Assembly: GCF_041276405.1 (NCBI RefSeq) | Contig: NZ_JBGGGT010000002.1 | Span: 2,767,001-2,831,000, forward strand | DNA: 64,000 bases | Direction of reading: 5' to 3' | DNA from: Microvirga sp. TS319 | GTDB taxonomy: Bacteria; Pseudomonadota; Alphaproteobacteria; Rhizobiales; Beijerinckiaceae | Notes under the pieces: model-generated | Databases searched by the model: none | Seen by the model: only the letters and a program-made list of their open reading frames with translations | What the model was told of the DNA's origin: nothing | Made by a program: the position numbers and the translations under genes | Shown: piece after piece, positions 1 to 8,787 of the stretch | How the letters are laid out: each line of letters opens with the position of its first letter | How positions within the stretch are numbered: the stretch's first letter is position 1

Positions 1-156
1 GCCGCGGGCGAGGTGGCGTTCCCGCGCCTTCGCGGGCCCGCCCTCGGCGGCGGCCTGCCGCTTGGCCTGAAGGTCGCGGGCGAGCGCCGCCCAGGCGGCG
101 CGGTTGGCCCGCGCGTTGTCCGACGTGAGATCCGCGGAAGTGGCGATGACGGGCAC
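1..156 (-). CDS. mccB: methylcrotonoyl-CoA carboxylase beta subunit, N-terminal fragment
   Basis: The minus strand opens with a GTG at 156 and stays open to the window edge, giving 52 codons. The protein begins VPVIATSADLTSDNARANRA and reaches GGPAKARERHLARG. This matches the usual start of the carboxyltransferase (beta) subunit of 3-methylcrotonyl-CoA carboxylase, the biotin enzyme of leucine breakdown. An in-frame TAG lies five codons upstream, so the GTG is the only plausible start; a GGGAG ribosome site precedes it by 9 bases. The call fits with isovaleryl-CoA dehydrogenase at 8.8 kb, the preceding step of the same pathway. The catalytic part lies outside the window, so the call rests on the N-terminus only. 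Confidence 0.75.
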   Translation of the reverse strand, partial: MPVIATSADLTSDNARANRAAWAALARDLQAKRQAAAEGGPAKARERHLARG

Positions 157-171
157 GGCGTCAGGCTCCCT

Positions 172-276
172 CTAGAGCATCGGGCGCAAAAGTGGGAACC
201 GGTTTTGCGTGAAAAGATGCTCACAATCAAAATGTTAAAGCATCGGGCGTGAATTCGGTGCCACGTCCAATGCTCT
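172..276. repeat. dispersed palindromic intergenic repeat, locus 1
   Basis: A palindromic unit starts TAGAGCATCGGG, has a core GTGGGAACCGGTTTTGC and closes with GATGCTC. It is followed by a second, weaker unit that ends AATGCTCT. It is one of about fifteen copies in the window and lies directly upstream of the mccB ribosome site. The 88 bases that follow up to the next gene show no gene. Confidence 0.8.
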
Positions 277-364
277 CGTATCGGCTCCCTCACGGCTGAA
301 CCGGAGGGCTCTCCGTCAGTCGCTGGGACGAAGGAGCCCGCGCGGCGCCGTCGCGAGGCCGGCG

Positions 365-691
365 TCAGCCCTTGGCCCGGATGACGGTCTCGCGCTGGAT
401 GACCCTGGAGCCGCAGCGATAGGCGATGCCGCGCACGAGGGACCAGTCCTGGGTTCTCTGCTGCAGATAGAGATGCGTGCCGCCCAGGGCGACCACCGCC
501 TCCTTCATGCCGTCGAACTCGGAGCCGAAGCCGGGGGTGGTCGAGACCACGGGGCTCACTTCGCCCAGGCGCTGGCATACGCGCACGTCGGCAGGAGAAT
601 CGACGACCTTCACCAGATCCGTCGGATCGGGATGGTAGCTGCAAGCCGAGACGCCGAGGAGAAGAAGGGAAGCGAGGAGGGTGCGCTGCAT
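365..691 (-). CDS. small outer-membrane lipoprotein, DUF4156-like
   Basis: This is a 108-residue protein with a lipoprotein signal peptide: a short basic start, a Leu-rich core and the lipobox GVSAC, with the acylated Cys at residue 17. The mature part has two further Cys, in VRVCQRLG and GIAYRCG. Their spacing, with the Gly-rich middle (ALGGTHLYL) and the ending AYRC, resembles the DUF4156/RcsF-like periplasmic fold. The ATG at 691 was chosen over one 21 bases upstream because it leaves a normal signal peptide. It probably faces the periplasm. The function is unknown. Confidence 0.7.
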   Translation of the reverse strand: MQRTLLASLLLLGVSACSYHPDPTDLVKVVDSPADVRVCQRLGEVSPVVSTTPGFGSEFDGMKEAVVALGGTHLYLQQRTQDWSLVRGIAYRCGSRVIQRETVIRAKG

Positions 692-779
692 GAAATGTCC
701 GCCAATGATCATCCGTTCGCTCTAGCTTAGAGCACGAAGCGGCCAGGAGGAGAAGCCTGACCATGGCAGGTGTGAAAAA

Positions 780-1514
780 CTACTCCTCGTGGCTGGAAAG
801 CAACGGCGCCTCCACCCTCTCGGTCGGGCCGAAGATGTCCTCGAAAGCCCGGCGCATGACCGCGTCGACCTCCGGCATGGTCACGGGGATCCCCAGGTCC
901 ACGAGGCTCGTGACCCCATGACGGGTCACCCCGCAGGGAACGATGCCGGAAAAATGGGAGAGGTCCGGCTCCACGTTGAGGCTGATTCCGTGGAAGGTTG
1001 CCCAGCGCCGGACGCGGATCCCGATCGCCGCGATCTTGTCCTCGGCGGTCTCGCCCTTGTCGGGACGGCGCACCCAGACCCCGACCCGGTCCTCCCGGCG
1101 CTCGCCCCGGACGTTGAACTCCGCGAGCGTCCGGATCAGCCAGGATTCGAGCGCCGCCACGTAGCGCCGCAGATCGGGCCCACGACGCTTCAGGTCGAGC
1201 ATCACATAGGCCACCCGCTGGCCGGGGCCATGATAGGTATATTGCCCTCCCCGGCCCGTCTGATGAACCGGAAACCGGTCCGGATCCACCAGGTCCGCGG
1301 GCTGCGCCGAGGTCCCGGCCGTATACAGCGGGGGATGCTCCACGAGCCAGGCGAGCTCGCGCGCCCGGCCCTCGGCGATCGCCTCGGCCCGGGCCTCCAT
1401 GAAGGCGACCGCCGCCTCGTAGGGCATCAGCTCTTCGGAAATCGCCCATTCCACGGAATCGGATCCGCTTTCGCTCAAAAACCGATCGGCCAGGCTGTCC
1501 CGCAGGTTCGACAC
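780..1514 (-). CDS. lipB: lipoyl(octanoyl) transferase
   Basis: This 244-residue protein moves octanoyl groups from acyl carrier protein to the lipoyl domains of 2-oxoacid dehydrogenases and GcvH, the first step of lipoate synthesis. It has the substrate-binding motif [14 protein letters not shown] (residues 86-99), the catalytic Lys160 in [10 protein letters not shown] and the catalytic Cys194 in GIVPCG. The length is usual for the family. It is a cytoplasmic single-gene unit, with the small lipoprotein gene 88 bases downstream on the same strand and a divergent tRNA upstream. Confidence 0.95.
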   Translation of the reverse strand: MSNLRDSLADRFLSESGSDSVEWAISEELMPYEAAVAFMEARAEAIAEGRARELAWLVEHPPLYTAGTSAQPADLVDPDRFPVHQTGRGGQYTYHGPGQRVAYVMLDLKRRGPDLRRYVAALESWLIRTLAEFNVRGERREDRVGVWVRRPDKGETAEDKIAAIGIRVRRWATFHGISLNVEPDLSHFSGIVPCGVTRHGVTSLVDLGIPVTMPEVDAVMRRAFEDIFGPTERVEAPLLSSHEE

Positions 1515-1675
1515 CGTTTCACCCTTACGCTCAATGTTGCGATCTTGTGGTCCCGGACAGCGGCAACGGTCAACACGCGCCCCTGATTCCGCCCTCTATA
1601 TGGGGATTGTCGGCTCCGGGATGCACATCTTCCCATAGGAAATGTCGAGTTTCGCGACGGAGTGAAAAGATGGGC

Positions 1676-1704
1676 TTGCGGTGCCCGGATCGATCTGTTA
1701 GAGC
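1676..1704 (+). promoter_or_regulatory. putative sigma70-type promoter of tRNA-Leu
   Basis: TTGCGG and TAGAGC are separated by 17 bases and end 40 bases before the tRNA 5' end. Position and spacing fit a housekeeping promoter, but both boxes are imperfect. Confidence 0.35.
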
Positions 1705-1744
1705 CACCACCACTTCGGGAGCACTGCTCCTGAAGACGAGTTCC

Positions 1745-1829
1745 GCGGCCATGGCGGAATTGGTAGACGCGCTAGCTTGAGGTGCTAGTGGGGAGACCCG
1801 TGGAGGTTCGAGTCCTCTTGGCCGCACCA
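1745..1829 (+). tRNA. tRNA-Leu(GAG)
   Basis: The 7-bp acceptor stem GCGGCCA pairs with TGGCCGC, and the encoded CCA follows the discriminator A. The anticodon arm is CTAGC-TTGAGGT-GCTAG, with anticodon GAG. The long variable arm and the GGTTCGAGTC T-arm are typical of a class II leucine tRNA, 85 bases in all. It reads CUC/CUU codons. Confidence 0.95.
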
Positions 1830-1855
1830 ACTCACCGGATGCCTTCGGGCATCAC

Positions 1856-1882
1856 AAAAAGGCCCCTTCGGGGGCCTTTTTT
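1856..1882 (+). terminator. rho-independent terminator of tRNA-Leu
   Basis: AAAAAGGCCCC, loop TTCG, then GGGGCC and six T. It sits 27 bases after the tRNA 3' end. Confidence 0.85.
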
Positions 1883-1967
1883 GTTGCCCGGATTCCACCA
1901 CGCGAGAGCATCGCCCCCGGAAGCGGATTTTTGCTTTGCGACCGGTTCGATGCTCCACTCTCTGGAC

Positions 1968-2141
1968 GCGCATCGTTTGAGCGGAAAGCGGGGTCCACTT
2001 TTCCGCACGATGCTTCCTTCCTGGAAAGAGCGCATCGTTTGAGCGGAAAACCGGGTCCACTTTTCCGCACGATGCTTCCTTCCTGGAAAGAGCGCATCGT
2101 TTGAGCGGAAAACCGGGTCCACTTTTCCGCACGATGCGCTA
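1968..2141. repeat. palindromic repeat in three tandem 62-base units
   Basis: Units start at 1968, 2030 and 2092, each beginning GCGCATCGTTTGAGCGGAAA. The third stops after its right arm (ACGATGCG, then CTAG). Within each unit GCATCGT pairs with ACGATGC, and GCGGAAAA pairs with TTTTCCGC. Units 2 and 3 are identical over their shared length and unit 1 differs by about two bases. A degenerate element edge lies just to the left (GGTTCGATGCTC near 1944). The remaining 140 bases before mgtE contain no other feature that I can see. Confidence 0.9.
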
Positions 2142-2284
2142 GGTTCCCGAATCTCCCTTTCGCGAACCTGAATCGATCTTCCAGGAACTGCGGCCAATCA
2201 TTTCCCTGAACGAGACTTTCAGGCGCGTTGCACCCATGCCCGCACGCCCCTAAAAGGCCCGCTCAACAATCCGAGGACAGGCTC

Positions 2285-3709
2285 ATGCTGGAAGTCGACA
2301 CCAATCCGACTCTTCCACCGCCCAACGGGCCGGTTCTTCAGCCTCTGAGCTTCCGGGACGAGGAAGGCGAACTCAATCCGGAATTCCTCGCCGCCGCCGC
2401 GGACGCCATCGACGCGTCCGATTCCGAGCGCCTGCAGCAGCTGGTGGAGGACTTTCACGAATCCGAACTCGGCGACCTTCTCGAAGCCCTGGCGCCGGAA
2501 CAGCGCCCGCGGCTGATCGAACTGCTCGGAGCGGCCTTCGACTTCACGGCGCTCACCGAGGTGGACGAGGCGGTCCGCGAGGAGATTCTCGAGGAGCTCG
2601 AAACCTCGACCGTCGCGGAAGGCGTCCGCGAGCTCGATTCCGACGACGCCGTCACGATCCTCGAAAGCCTGCCGGACGAGGAAAAGGCCGAGGTCCTCGA
2701 TCAGCTTCCGGCCATGGAGCGCGTCGCGCTCCAGCGCTCCCTCGACTACCCGGAAGACAGCGCCGGCCGGCGCATGCAGACCGAGTTCATCGCCGTGCCG
2801 CCCTTCTGGACGGTGGGCCAGACCATCGACTTCATGCGCGACACGGAGGAGCTGCCCGACACCTTCTACGAGATCTTCGTGATCGATCCGGCCGGGCATC
2901 TTCTCGGCGCGGTGGCTCTCGACAGGCTGCTGCGCTCGAAGCGTCCCATCACGATCCAGGAGATCATGGAGGACGAGCCGGACCGGGTGGAGGCCACCGA
3001 CCACCAGGAAGAGGTCGCCCGCCTCTTCGAGCGTTTCAACCTCGTCTCCGCCGCCGTGGTGGATTCCGAGAACCGCCTCGTCGGCGTGATCCTGGTCGAC
3101 GACATCGTCGACGTGCTGGAAGAGGAAGCCGATGCCGACATCAAGCAGCTCGGCGGCGTGAAGCCGGACGAGGAGCTGTCGGACACCGTCTTCTATACCC
3201 AGCGCAGCCGTTTCCCCTGGCTCTTCGCCAATATGTGCACGGCCTTCCTGTCGGCGGGCGTCATCCGCATGTTCGAGGAGTCGCTCCAGCACATGGTGGC
3301 CCTGGCGATCCTCATGCCCATCGTGGCCTCCATGGGCGGCAATGCGGGCACGCAGACCATGACGGTGACCGTGCGGGCGCTGGCCACCCGCGATCTCGGG
3401 CGCTCCAACGCCTGGCGCATCATCGTGCGCGAGGCGGCGGTCGGCGTTCTCAACGGCGTCGTCTTCGCCATCATCATGGGAGGCGTCGCATCCCTGTGGT
3501 TCCAGACGCCCGAAATCGGCCTCGTGATCGGGCTCGCCCTCATCACCGTCCTGATCTTCGCGGCGCTGGGCGGCATCTTCGTGCCGCTGGGGCTCAACCG
3601 CCTCGGCGTGGACCCCGCCGTGTCCTCCGGCCCCTTCGTGACCACGATCACCGATATCGTGGGATTCTTCTCCTTCCTGGGTATAGCCACGCTCTGGTTT
3701 AATCTGTAA
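2285..3709 (+). CDS. mgtE: magnesium transporter MgtE
   Basis: This 474-residue inner-membrane Mg2+ channel/transporter has the full MgtE layout. An acidic N domain (about residues 35-150) is followed by two CBS domains (about 163-285) that sense cytosolic Mg2+, then about five membrane helices (about 310-474). Signature sequences include PIVASMGGNAGTQTMT near residue 351 and the C-terminal TDIVGFFSFLG. The ATG at 2285 is preceded by GAGGACAG. A longer frame from 2228 adds 19 unlikely residues. No Mg-responsive riboswitch was recognised in the leader. Confidence 0.95.
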   Translation: MLEVDTNPTLPPPNGPVLQPLSFRDEEGELNPEFLAAAADAIDASDSERLQQLVEDFHESELGDLLEALAPEQRPRLIELLGAAFDFTALTEVDEAVREEILEELETSTVAEGVRELDSDDAVTILESLPDEEKAEVLDQLPAMERVALQRSLDYPEDSAGRRMQTEFIAVPPFWTVGQTIDFMRDTEELPDTFYEIFVIDPAGHLLGAVALDRLLRSKRPITIQEIMEDEPDRVEATDHQEEVARLFERFNLVSAAVVDSENRLVGVILVDDIVDVLEEEADADIKQLGGVKPDEELSDTVFYTQRSRFPWLFANMCTAFLSAGVIRMFEESLQHMVALAILMPIVASMGGNAGTQTMTVTVRALATRDLGRSNAWRIIVREAAVGVLNGVVFAIIMGGVASLWFQTPEIGLVIGLALITVLIFAALGGIFVPLGLNRLGVDPAVSSGPFVTTITDIVGFFSFLGIATLWFNL

Positions 3710-3803
3710 TAGGATTGCAGGGACCTGATCGTAAGGAGGATGTTAACCCCTTTTGGGGCATCCCTGATGCGATCAAGTTCTGCGTTCATGACAGATAAGC
3801 CCG

Positions 3804-4700
3804 ATGACGAAACGCCGCCGTTCCTCCCGCCGCTCCAGAAGCTCCGGTCTGACGACGATCCTTCGGGCTGCCCGCTTCGGCGCCCTGACCGCCATCGCGT
3901 TCGGCTTGGCCTCCTGCGCGATCTCCCCCGCGAGCCGCTACCCGGCCAAGGGCGATGCGCGCCCGCACCAGGGCGTCGCAACCGCCCATAGGCTCCCGAT
4001 CCATGGGGTCGACATCTCCAAGTGGCAGGGCCAGGTGGACTGGGCCTCGCTGCGTCAGGCGGGCACGAAGTTCGCCTTCATCAAGGCCACCGAGGGCGGC
4101 GATCACATCGACAGCCGCTTCACGGAAAACTGGTACGGCGCGAAGAAGGCCGGCGTTCCGCGCGGGGCCTATCACTTCGTGTTCTGGTGCCGCCCGGCCC
4201 ACGAGCAGGCGGCCTGGTTCAAGAAGAACGTGCCGGCCGACCCCGACGCCCTGCCCCCGGTCCTCGACGTGGAATGGAACGGCCAGTCCGTGAACTGCCC
4301 GAAGAAGGTTCCACGCGAGCAGGCCCTCTCCATGATCGGCGTCATGCTGCGTGAGATGGAGGCGCATACCGGCAAGCGCCCGATCATCTACACGGACATC
4401 ACCTTCCATAAGGAAATCCTCGAAGGCGAGTTCACCGATTATCCGTTCTGGATCCGCAGCACCGCCGCGGAGCCTCACGAGCGCTACGCCGACCGCCGCT
4501 GGACCTTCTGGCAGTTCACCACCACCGGCCGCGTGCCGGGCGTCGACGGCGACGTGGACCGCAACACGTTCTACGGCACCGAGAACCAGTGGCGCATGTT
4601 CGTCCAGAGCGCCTGCGACCCGCGTGACTATCGCAGGCTCGCACCGGTCGGAAAATGCCAGGGCCTGGACCCGGTCCAGACCGCGAGCATCGGCGACTGA
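3804..4700 (+). CDS. GH25-family lysozyme-like lipoprotein
   Basis: This 298-residue protein has a basic N-terminus, a hydrophobic stretch and the lipobox GLASC (Cys38), so it is likely membrane anchored. Residues 68-270 form a glycoside hydrolase family 25 (muramidase) domain: HGVDISKWQG with Asp70, FIKATEGGD, GAYHF, and the catalytic pair in VLDVEWNG (Asp155, Glu157). The domain ends with FWQFTTTGRVPGVDGDVDRN. Family members cut peptidoglycan between MurNAc and GlcNAc, so a role in wall remodelling is inferred. The gene stands alone between mgtE and the RTX gene and is followed by a strong hairpin. Confidence 0.9.
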   Translation: MTKRRRSSRRSRSSGLTTILRAARFGALTAIAFGLASCAISPASRYPAKGDARPHQGVATAHRLPIHGVDISKWQGQVDWASLRQAGTKFAFIKATEGGDHIDSRFTENWYGAKKAGVPRGAYHFVFWCRPAHEQAAWFKKNVPADPDALPPVLDVEWNGQSVNCPKKVPREQALSMIGVMLREMEAHTGKRPIIYTDITFHKEILEGEFTDYPFWIRSTAAEPHERYADRRWTFWQFTTTGRVPGVDGDVDRNTFYGTENQWRMFVQSACDPRDYRRLAPVGKCQGLDPVQTASIGD

Positions 4701-4751
4701 CCCCTCGCGGAACCGCCGGGAAGACACGTCCTCGACGCCGTCTCGGGGCTC

Positions 4752-4796
4752 GAGCCTTTTCCATGAACTTCGGTTCATGGAAAAGGCTCTTGTTGT
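4752..4796 (+). terminator. strong hairpin, probable terminator of the GH25 gene
   Basis: A perfect 16-bp stem (4752-4767 with 4774-4789) has a CTTCGG loop and is followed by TTGTTGTTT. The arms read GAGCCTTTTCCATGAA and its complement. It lies 51 bases past the stop codon. Confidence 0.7.
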
Positions 4797-4807
4797 TTGA
4801 GAAAGAC

Positions 4808-5124
4808 GCCTTTTCTTCGCAAAACCGGCATCCACTTTTGCGGAAAAGGCCCTCGCCCGAGACGGGCTGTCTCTGCCCTCTTCGTCGTCCGCGCGACCGT
4901 GTCATTCCCGCGCCCATCGCGTAGGCGGGTATCCATAGCCATTACCTACCGAGAGGAGTTCGGTCATGACGGGAGTCAGGATGGCATCGCCAGCCTAAAC
5001 GCTCCACGCGGCCAAGATCCAAGATTCTCCTGCTGAATCCCATTCACCCTCCCTGTTCGGAGAGTTCACGCGACGAGGATAATAATCATATTCGCCCTGA
5101 TAGCTTAGCCATTGAGAGGGCACC
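4808..5124. other. gene-free stretch upstream of the RTX gene, with a degenerate repeat
   Basis: Positions 4808-4850 form an imperfect palindrome, GCCTTTTCTTCGCAAAA against TTTTGCGGAAAAGGC, around a CCGGCATCCAC core like that of the dispersed repeats. At 4902-4935 there is a CATTCCCGCGCCC...GGCGGGTATC sequence of the kind common between genes in Hyphomicrobiales. The AT-richer stretch GGATAATAATCATATTC (5078-5094) could belong to the RTX promoter. No convincing -35/-10 pair and no gene were seen. Confidence 0.5.
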
Positions 5125-8100
5125 ATGGGCGCAGAGAACACCTCCCCACTCGTCGTAGGGACGGAAGGCGACGATTTCCTCAGGACGCCTGTCGACGGCG
5201 GCTCTCTCGCCGGGCTCGGGGGCAATGACTGGCTCGACGGCGGCGACGGGAACGATACCCTCGACGGCGGGGCCGGCAACGACGTGCTGCATGGGGGATA
5301 CGGCGACGACACCTATCTCTGGCGGCCCGAGGCGGGCGCTTACGACGTCATCCACGACCCCATGGGCAACGACACGATCCGGATCGATGCGCCGCACGCC
5401 CGGCTGACGTTCATGCGGGATCCGAACACGACCTCGCTCAAGATCGTGTCAGACGGCGCGGTCCTTGAAGTCGAGGGCTATTTCAACCCTCGGCTCCACA
5501 TCGAGAACATCGTCTTCTCGGATGGCACCGTCTGGCACCTGGACGATGTGCTGCAGGTGGTGTCAGATCCCCTTCCGCCTCCGCCGCACGAGGAGCCCCC
5601 GCCGCCTCCCCTGCCCCCGGAAGAGCCGCCGCACCAGCCCGTGGAAATCCACGGCACCGGCGGCAACGACCTGCTCGTGGGTGGGGCTGAGGATAATCTC
5701 ATCTTCGGCTATGACGGCGACGACACTCTCGCTGGCGGCACCGGCAACAACCTGCTCGTCGGCGGCAGCGGCAACGACACCTACCGCTGGAACGGCGGTT
5801 GGGATGTGATCGTGGACGACAGCGGCGACGACACGGTCGAGATCGGCCTCGACGGCCACCTGACCTGGTCGTATCAGGTCGGCACCGACAACCTGCTCAT
5901 TGCCGCGGACAGCGGCGAGACGCTGATCGTCAAGCACTTCTTCAATCCGGAGAACGGCATCGAGCGCTTTACGTTCTCAAACGGCGACGTGCTGACGCGT
6001 GCCGACATTCTGGAGCGCCTGCCCTTCCCGCCGCACGAGGAGCCCCCGCTGCCCCCGCATGAGGAGCCCCCGCCGCCGCACGGGCCCGTCGCCATCGTCG
6101 GCACGGAGGGGAATGATGACCTCCAGGCGCCGACCGGGGTCAGCGCGGCGATGAACGGGCTCGGCGGCGACGACATTCTCATAGGAAGCCAGTACGACGA
6201 TACCCTCAATGGAGGGGCTGGCGACGACCAGATGATCGGCGGTTCCGGCAACGATACCTATCTCTGGCGGCCCTTGACCGGATCGAACGATTTCATCTCC
6301 GATATCGACGGCGAGGACACTCTGCGGATCGATGCCACGGCGGGAGAACTGACCTTCAGCCGGAATGGGAACGGGTTCAGCCTAGTGATCTCGCGGGGCA
6401 ATTCTTCCCTGATGATCGAGGGCTATTTCGGGTGGTTCAACGGCAACGGCCACATCGAGAAGATCGTCTTCTCGGACGGCATCGTCTGGCACCTGAACGA
6501 CGTGCTGGCGGCGTTGTCCGAAACGCCTCCGCCGCCGGAGGAGCCTCCGCTACCGCCTGGGGAAATCCACGGCACCAGCGGCAACGATCTGCTCGTGGGC
6601 GGGGCTGGGGACAATTTCGTCTTCGGCTGGGACGGCGACGACACCCTCGCTGGCGGAGCAGGCAGTAATGTGCTCGTCGGCGGCAACGGTAACGACACCT
6701 ACCGCTGGACCGGCGGCAACGGCAACGACGAGATCGTGGACGGCAGCGGCGACGATACGGTCGAGATCGCTTTCGATGGCCACCTGACCTGGTCGTACCA
6801 GGTCGGCACCGACAACCTGCTCATCGCCGCGGACAACGGCAGCACCCTGATCGTCAGGAACTTCTTCGATCCGGAATACGGCATCGAGCGTTTCACGTTC
6901 TCGAACGGCGACGTGCTGACCCGTGCCGACATTCTGGAGCGCCTGCCCTTCCCGCCGCACGAGGACCCTCCGCTGCCGCCTGAGAACCCGCCTCCGCACG
7001 AGGAGCCGTCTCCCTCACCCAGAGTGATCATCGGTACGGATGGCGACGATATCCTGATCGGCAGCGATCTCGACGACACCATCGACGGTGGCGCCGGCAA
7101 CGATCTGCTCAAGGGAGGCTCTGGAAACGACACCTATATCTGGGGTCCCGGCAAGGGAATGGATGTGGTTCGCGACTCCGGTGGCATCGACAGGATCGTC
7201 ATCGATGCTAGGCCAGAAGAGCTGCAATTCTTCGGTAGCACCGGCGACAGGAGTCAGGCCCTGATCATCAAGGCCGGCAACGATCAGCTCCTCATCGAGG
7301 GTTATTTCAACGAAGAGCCTTTCGAGAACGGACAGATTGAAACGCTGGTCTTTTCCAATGGAGTCGAGTGGCGGATGGCGGACGTACTCGCTGTGCTCCG
7401 AGACATTCCCGGCCCAATTCCGAATCCTCACCCGGAGCCAAATCCGGATCCGATTCCAGAGCCAAATCCGGATCCCGAAAACCCGCCACCGGACGGGCAT
7501 CCCGACCCGCAGCCGGATCCGCAGCCGAATCCAGTGGGCCAGCTGATCATCGGAACGGCCGGGAACGACGTCCTTGTGGGCGGCGACGGGAACGACACCC
7601 TCGACGGCGGGGCCGGCCAGGATCTGCTGAAGGGCGGCGCCGGGAACGACACCTATCGCTGGGCCCTGGGCAGCGGAAACGATACGATCTCCGATGCGAG
7701 CGGCACCGATACCTTGAGCATTTTCGCCAATTCGTCGGAAGTGACCCTCACGGCGAGCGGTCGCGACTTCGCGGATCTGACCATCGGTCTCCATGGCCAA
7801 ACGCTGGTCGTCCGGGACTACTTCGTCGTCACGGCGAGCGGCGGCTATCTGGAGAACATCGCGTTCGCCGACGGCCAGGTCTGGCAGGTCGATAAAGTCT
7901 GGCAGGCCCTGCAGACGAGGATTGGCGGGAACGGCAACGACATCATCGTCGGCAACGACCTCAGCAACATCCTCAAGGGCGGATCAGGCCGCGACAAGCT
8001 CAACGGGGGCAAAGGCAACGACAAGCTCTTTGGCGGACATGACAAAGACGTCCTGACGGGGGGAGCGGGCCGAGACGTCTTCGTGTTCACGAAAGCCTCC

Positions 8101-8379
8101 GACGCCGGCCTTGGCACGAACCGCGACACGATCACGGACTTCAAGTGCGGGTTCGATCGCATCGATCTCAGCGGCATCGACGCCAATGCCCGGACGAAGG
8201 TCGACAACAGCTTCACGAAGCTCCTCTCCGGGAAAGCGAAGTTCACGGCGGCCGGGCAGCTTCGCTACGACGCCAAGACCGGGATCCTGTCCGGCAATAC
8301 GGACAAGGACGCGGCGGCGGAGTTCGAGATCCAGCTGAAGAGCAAACTGCATCTCAAGCTGAGCGATTTCGTCCTTTAG
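5125..8379 (+). CDS. modular RTX calcium-binding protein, probable type I secretion substrate
   Basis: The protein has 1084 residues with no N-terminal signal peptide, as expected for type I secretion. It is built from six similar modules. Each has nonapeptide calcium repeats (GGxGNDTLxGGxGND, ending NDTYxW) followed by a beta-rich block ending in IExIxFSDGxVWxLxDVL, which matches the haemolysin-type calcium-binding related domain. Pro/Glu-rich linkers separate the modules near residues 147-173, 298-322, 465-482, 607-632 and 760-805. The last is an extended NPDP/EPNP repeat. Residues 932-1084 hold more RTX repeats and a secretion-type C-terminus (DITDF-like, IDLSGIDAN, LHLKLSDFVL). A GAGAGGG ribosome site supports the ATG. 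No exporter genes are adjacent. It is probably a cell-surface or extracellular calcium-binding or adhesive protein; no catalytic domain was found. Confidence 0.88.
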   Translation: MGAENTSPLVVGTEGDDFLRTPVDGGSLAGLGGNDWLDGGDGNDTLDGGAGNDVLHGGYGDDTYLWRPEAGAYDVIHDPMGNDTIRIDAPHARLTFMRDPNTTSLKIVSDGAVLEVEGYFNPRLHIENIVFSDGTVWHLDDVLQVVSDPLPPPPHEEPPPPPLPPEEPPHQPVEIHGTGGNDLLVGGAEDNLIFGYDGDDTLAGGTGNNLLVGGSGNDTYRWNGGWDVIVDDSGDDTVEIGLDGHLTWSYQVGTDNLLIAADSGETLIVKHFFNPENGIERFTFSNGDVLTRADILERLPFPPHEEPPLPPHEEPPPPHGPVAIVGTEGNDDLQAPTGVSAAMNGLGGDDILIGSQYDDTLNGGAGDDQMIGGSGNDTYLWRPLTGSNDFISDIDGEDTLRIDATAGELTFSRNGNGFSLVISRGNSSLMIEGYFGWFNGNGHIEKIVFSDGIVWHLNDVLAALSETPPPPEEPPLPPGEIHGTSGNDLLVGGAGDNFVFGWDGDDTLAGGAGSNVLVGGNGNDTYRWTGGNGNDEIVDGSGDDTVEIAFDGHLTWSYQVGTDNLLIAADNGSTLIVRNFFDPEYGIERFTFSNGDVLTRADILERLPFPPHEDPPLPPENPPPHEEPSPSPRVIIGTDGDDILIGSDLDDTIDGGAGNDLLKGGSGNDTYIWGPGKGMDVVRDSGGIDRIVIDARPEELQFFGSTGDRSQALIIKAGNDQLLIEGYFNEEPFENGQIETLVFSNGVEWRMADVLAVLRDIPGPIPNPHPEPNPDPIPEPNPDPENPPPDGHPDPQPDPQPNPVGQLIIGTAGNDVLVGGDGNDTLDGGAGQDLLKGGAGNDTYRWALGSGNDTISDASGTDTLSIFANSSEVTLTASGRDFADLTIGLHGQTLVVRDYFVVTASGGYLENIAFADGQVWQVDKVWQALQTRIGGNGNDIIVGNDLSNILKGGSGRDKLNGGKGNDKLFGGHDKDVLTGGAGRDVFVFTKASDAGLGTNRDTITDFKCGFDRIDLSGIDANARTKVDNSFTKLLSGKAKFTAAGQLRYDAKTGILSGNTDKDAAAEFEIQLKSKLHLKLSDFVL

Positions 8380-8481
8380 CGCATCGTGCGAAAAAGCGGG
8401 AACCGGTTTTGCGGGAGAAGATGCTCAAAGACAGAGACTGACTGCATCGGATGGGAGTTCGATGTCACACCCGATGCTGTA
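8377..8481. repeat. dispersed palindromic repeat, locus abutting the RTX stop codon
   Basis: It starts TAGCGCATCGTGCG, where TAG is the RTX stop codon. The core is GGGAACCGGTTTTGCGGG and the first unit closes with AGATGCTC. A second weak unit ends CCCGATGCTGTAG. Confidence 0.8.
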
Positions 8482-8544
8482 GCCCCGATCTCCAGGCCCG
8501 TTTTCAAGGCCCTTTCCCCAGGTCCTCCTGAAACCGGCAGAGCG

Positions 8545-8579
8545 CCCCCTTCATCACCTGATGGAGGGGGTTTTCTTTT
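8545..8579 (+). terminator. rho-independent terminator
   Basis: CCCCCTTCATCA and TGATGGAGGGGG form a 12-bp stem with one G-T pair and a 2-base gap, followed by TTTTCTTTT. It is 165 bases past the RTX stop and probably ends that transcript, beyond the repeat. From 8580 to 8787 I see only the leader of the next gene. Confidence 0.7.
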
Positions 8580-8787
8580 GGCGCCGGGCCTGAGGCCGGG
8601 CATCGGTTCCGGCGATCGAGCGGCGCCCCTTTCGATCCGCCGCAGGCCCGGAAGTCCGCCCTCCCCCGGAATCCGTGACGCATTCGGACAGGCCCCTTGA
8701 AAAGGTCAGCATCGCTGTCCAAGATCATGCGGAACGACAAGCGGTCCACGGCGCTTCCGATGCCGATGGGCGAAGGAGGAAACAGGA

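Noticed and set aside
1968..2141. Possible CRISPR array
   Set aside because: The units are contiguous and near-identical over their whole length with no unique spacers, and there are no cas genes.
1785..2197. Minus-strand frames containing repeated RKSGPGFPLKRCALSRKEA-like peptides
   Set aside because: They are translations of the 62-base tandem repeat; similar peptides appear at every repeat locus in varying frames.
2219..3292. Minus-strand open frame of 357 codons over mgtE
   Set aside because: Antisense shadow of mgtE, whose CBS and membrane motifs are unambiguous.
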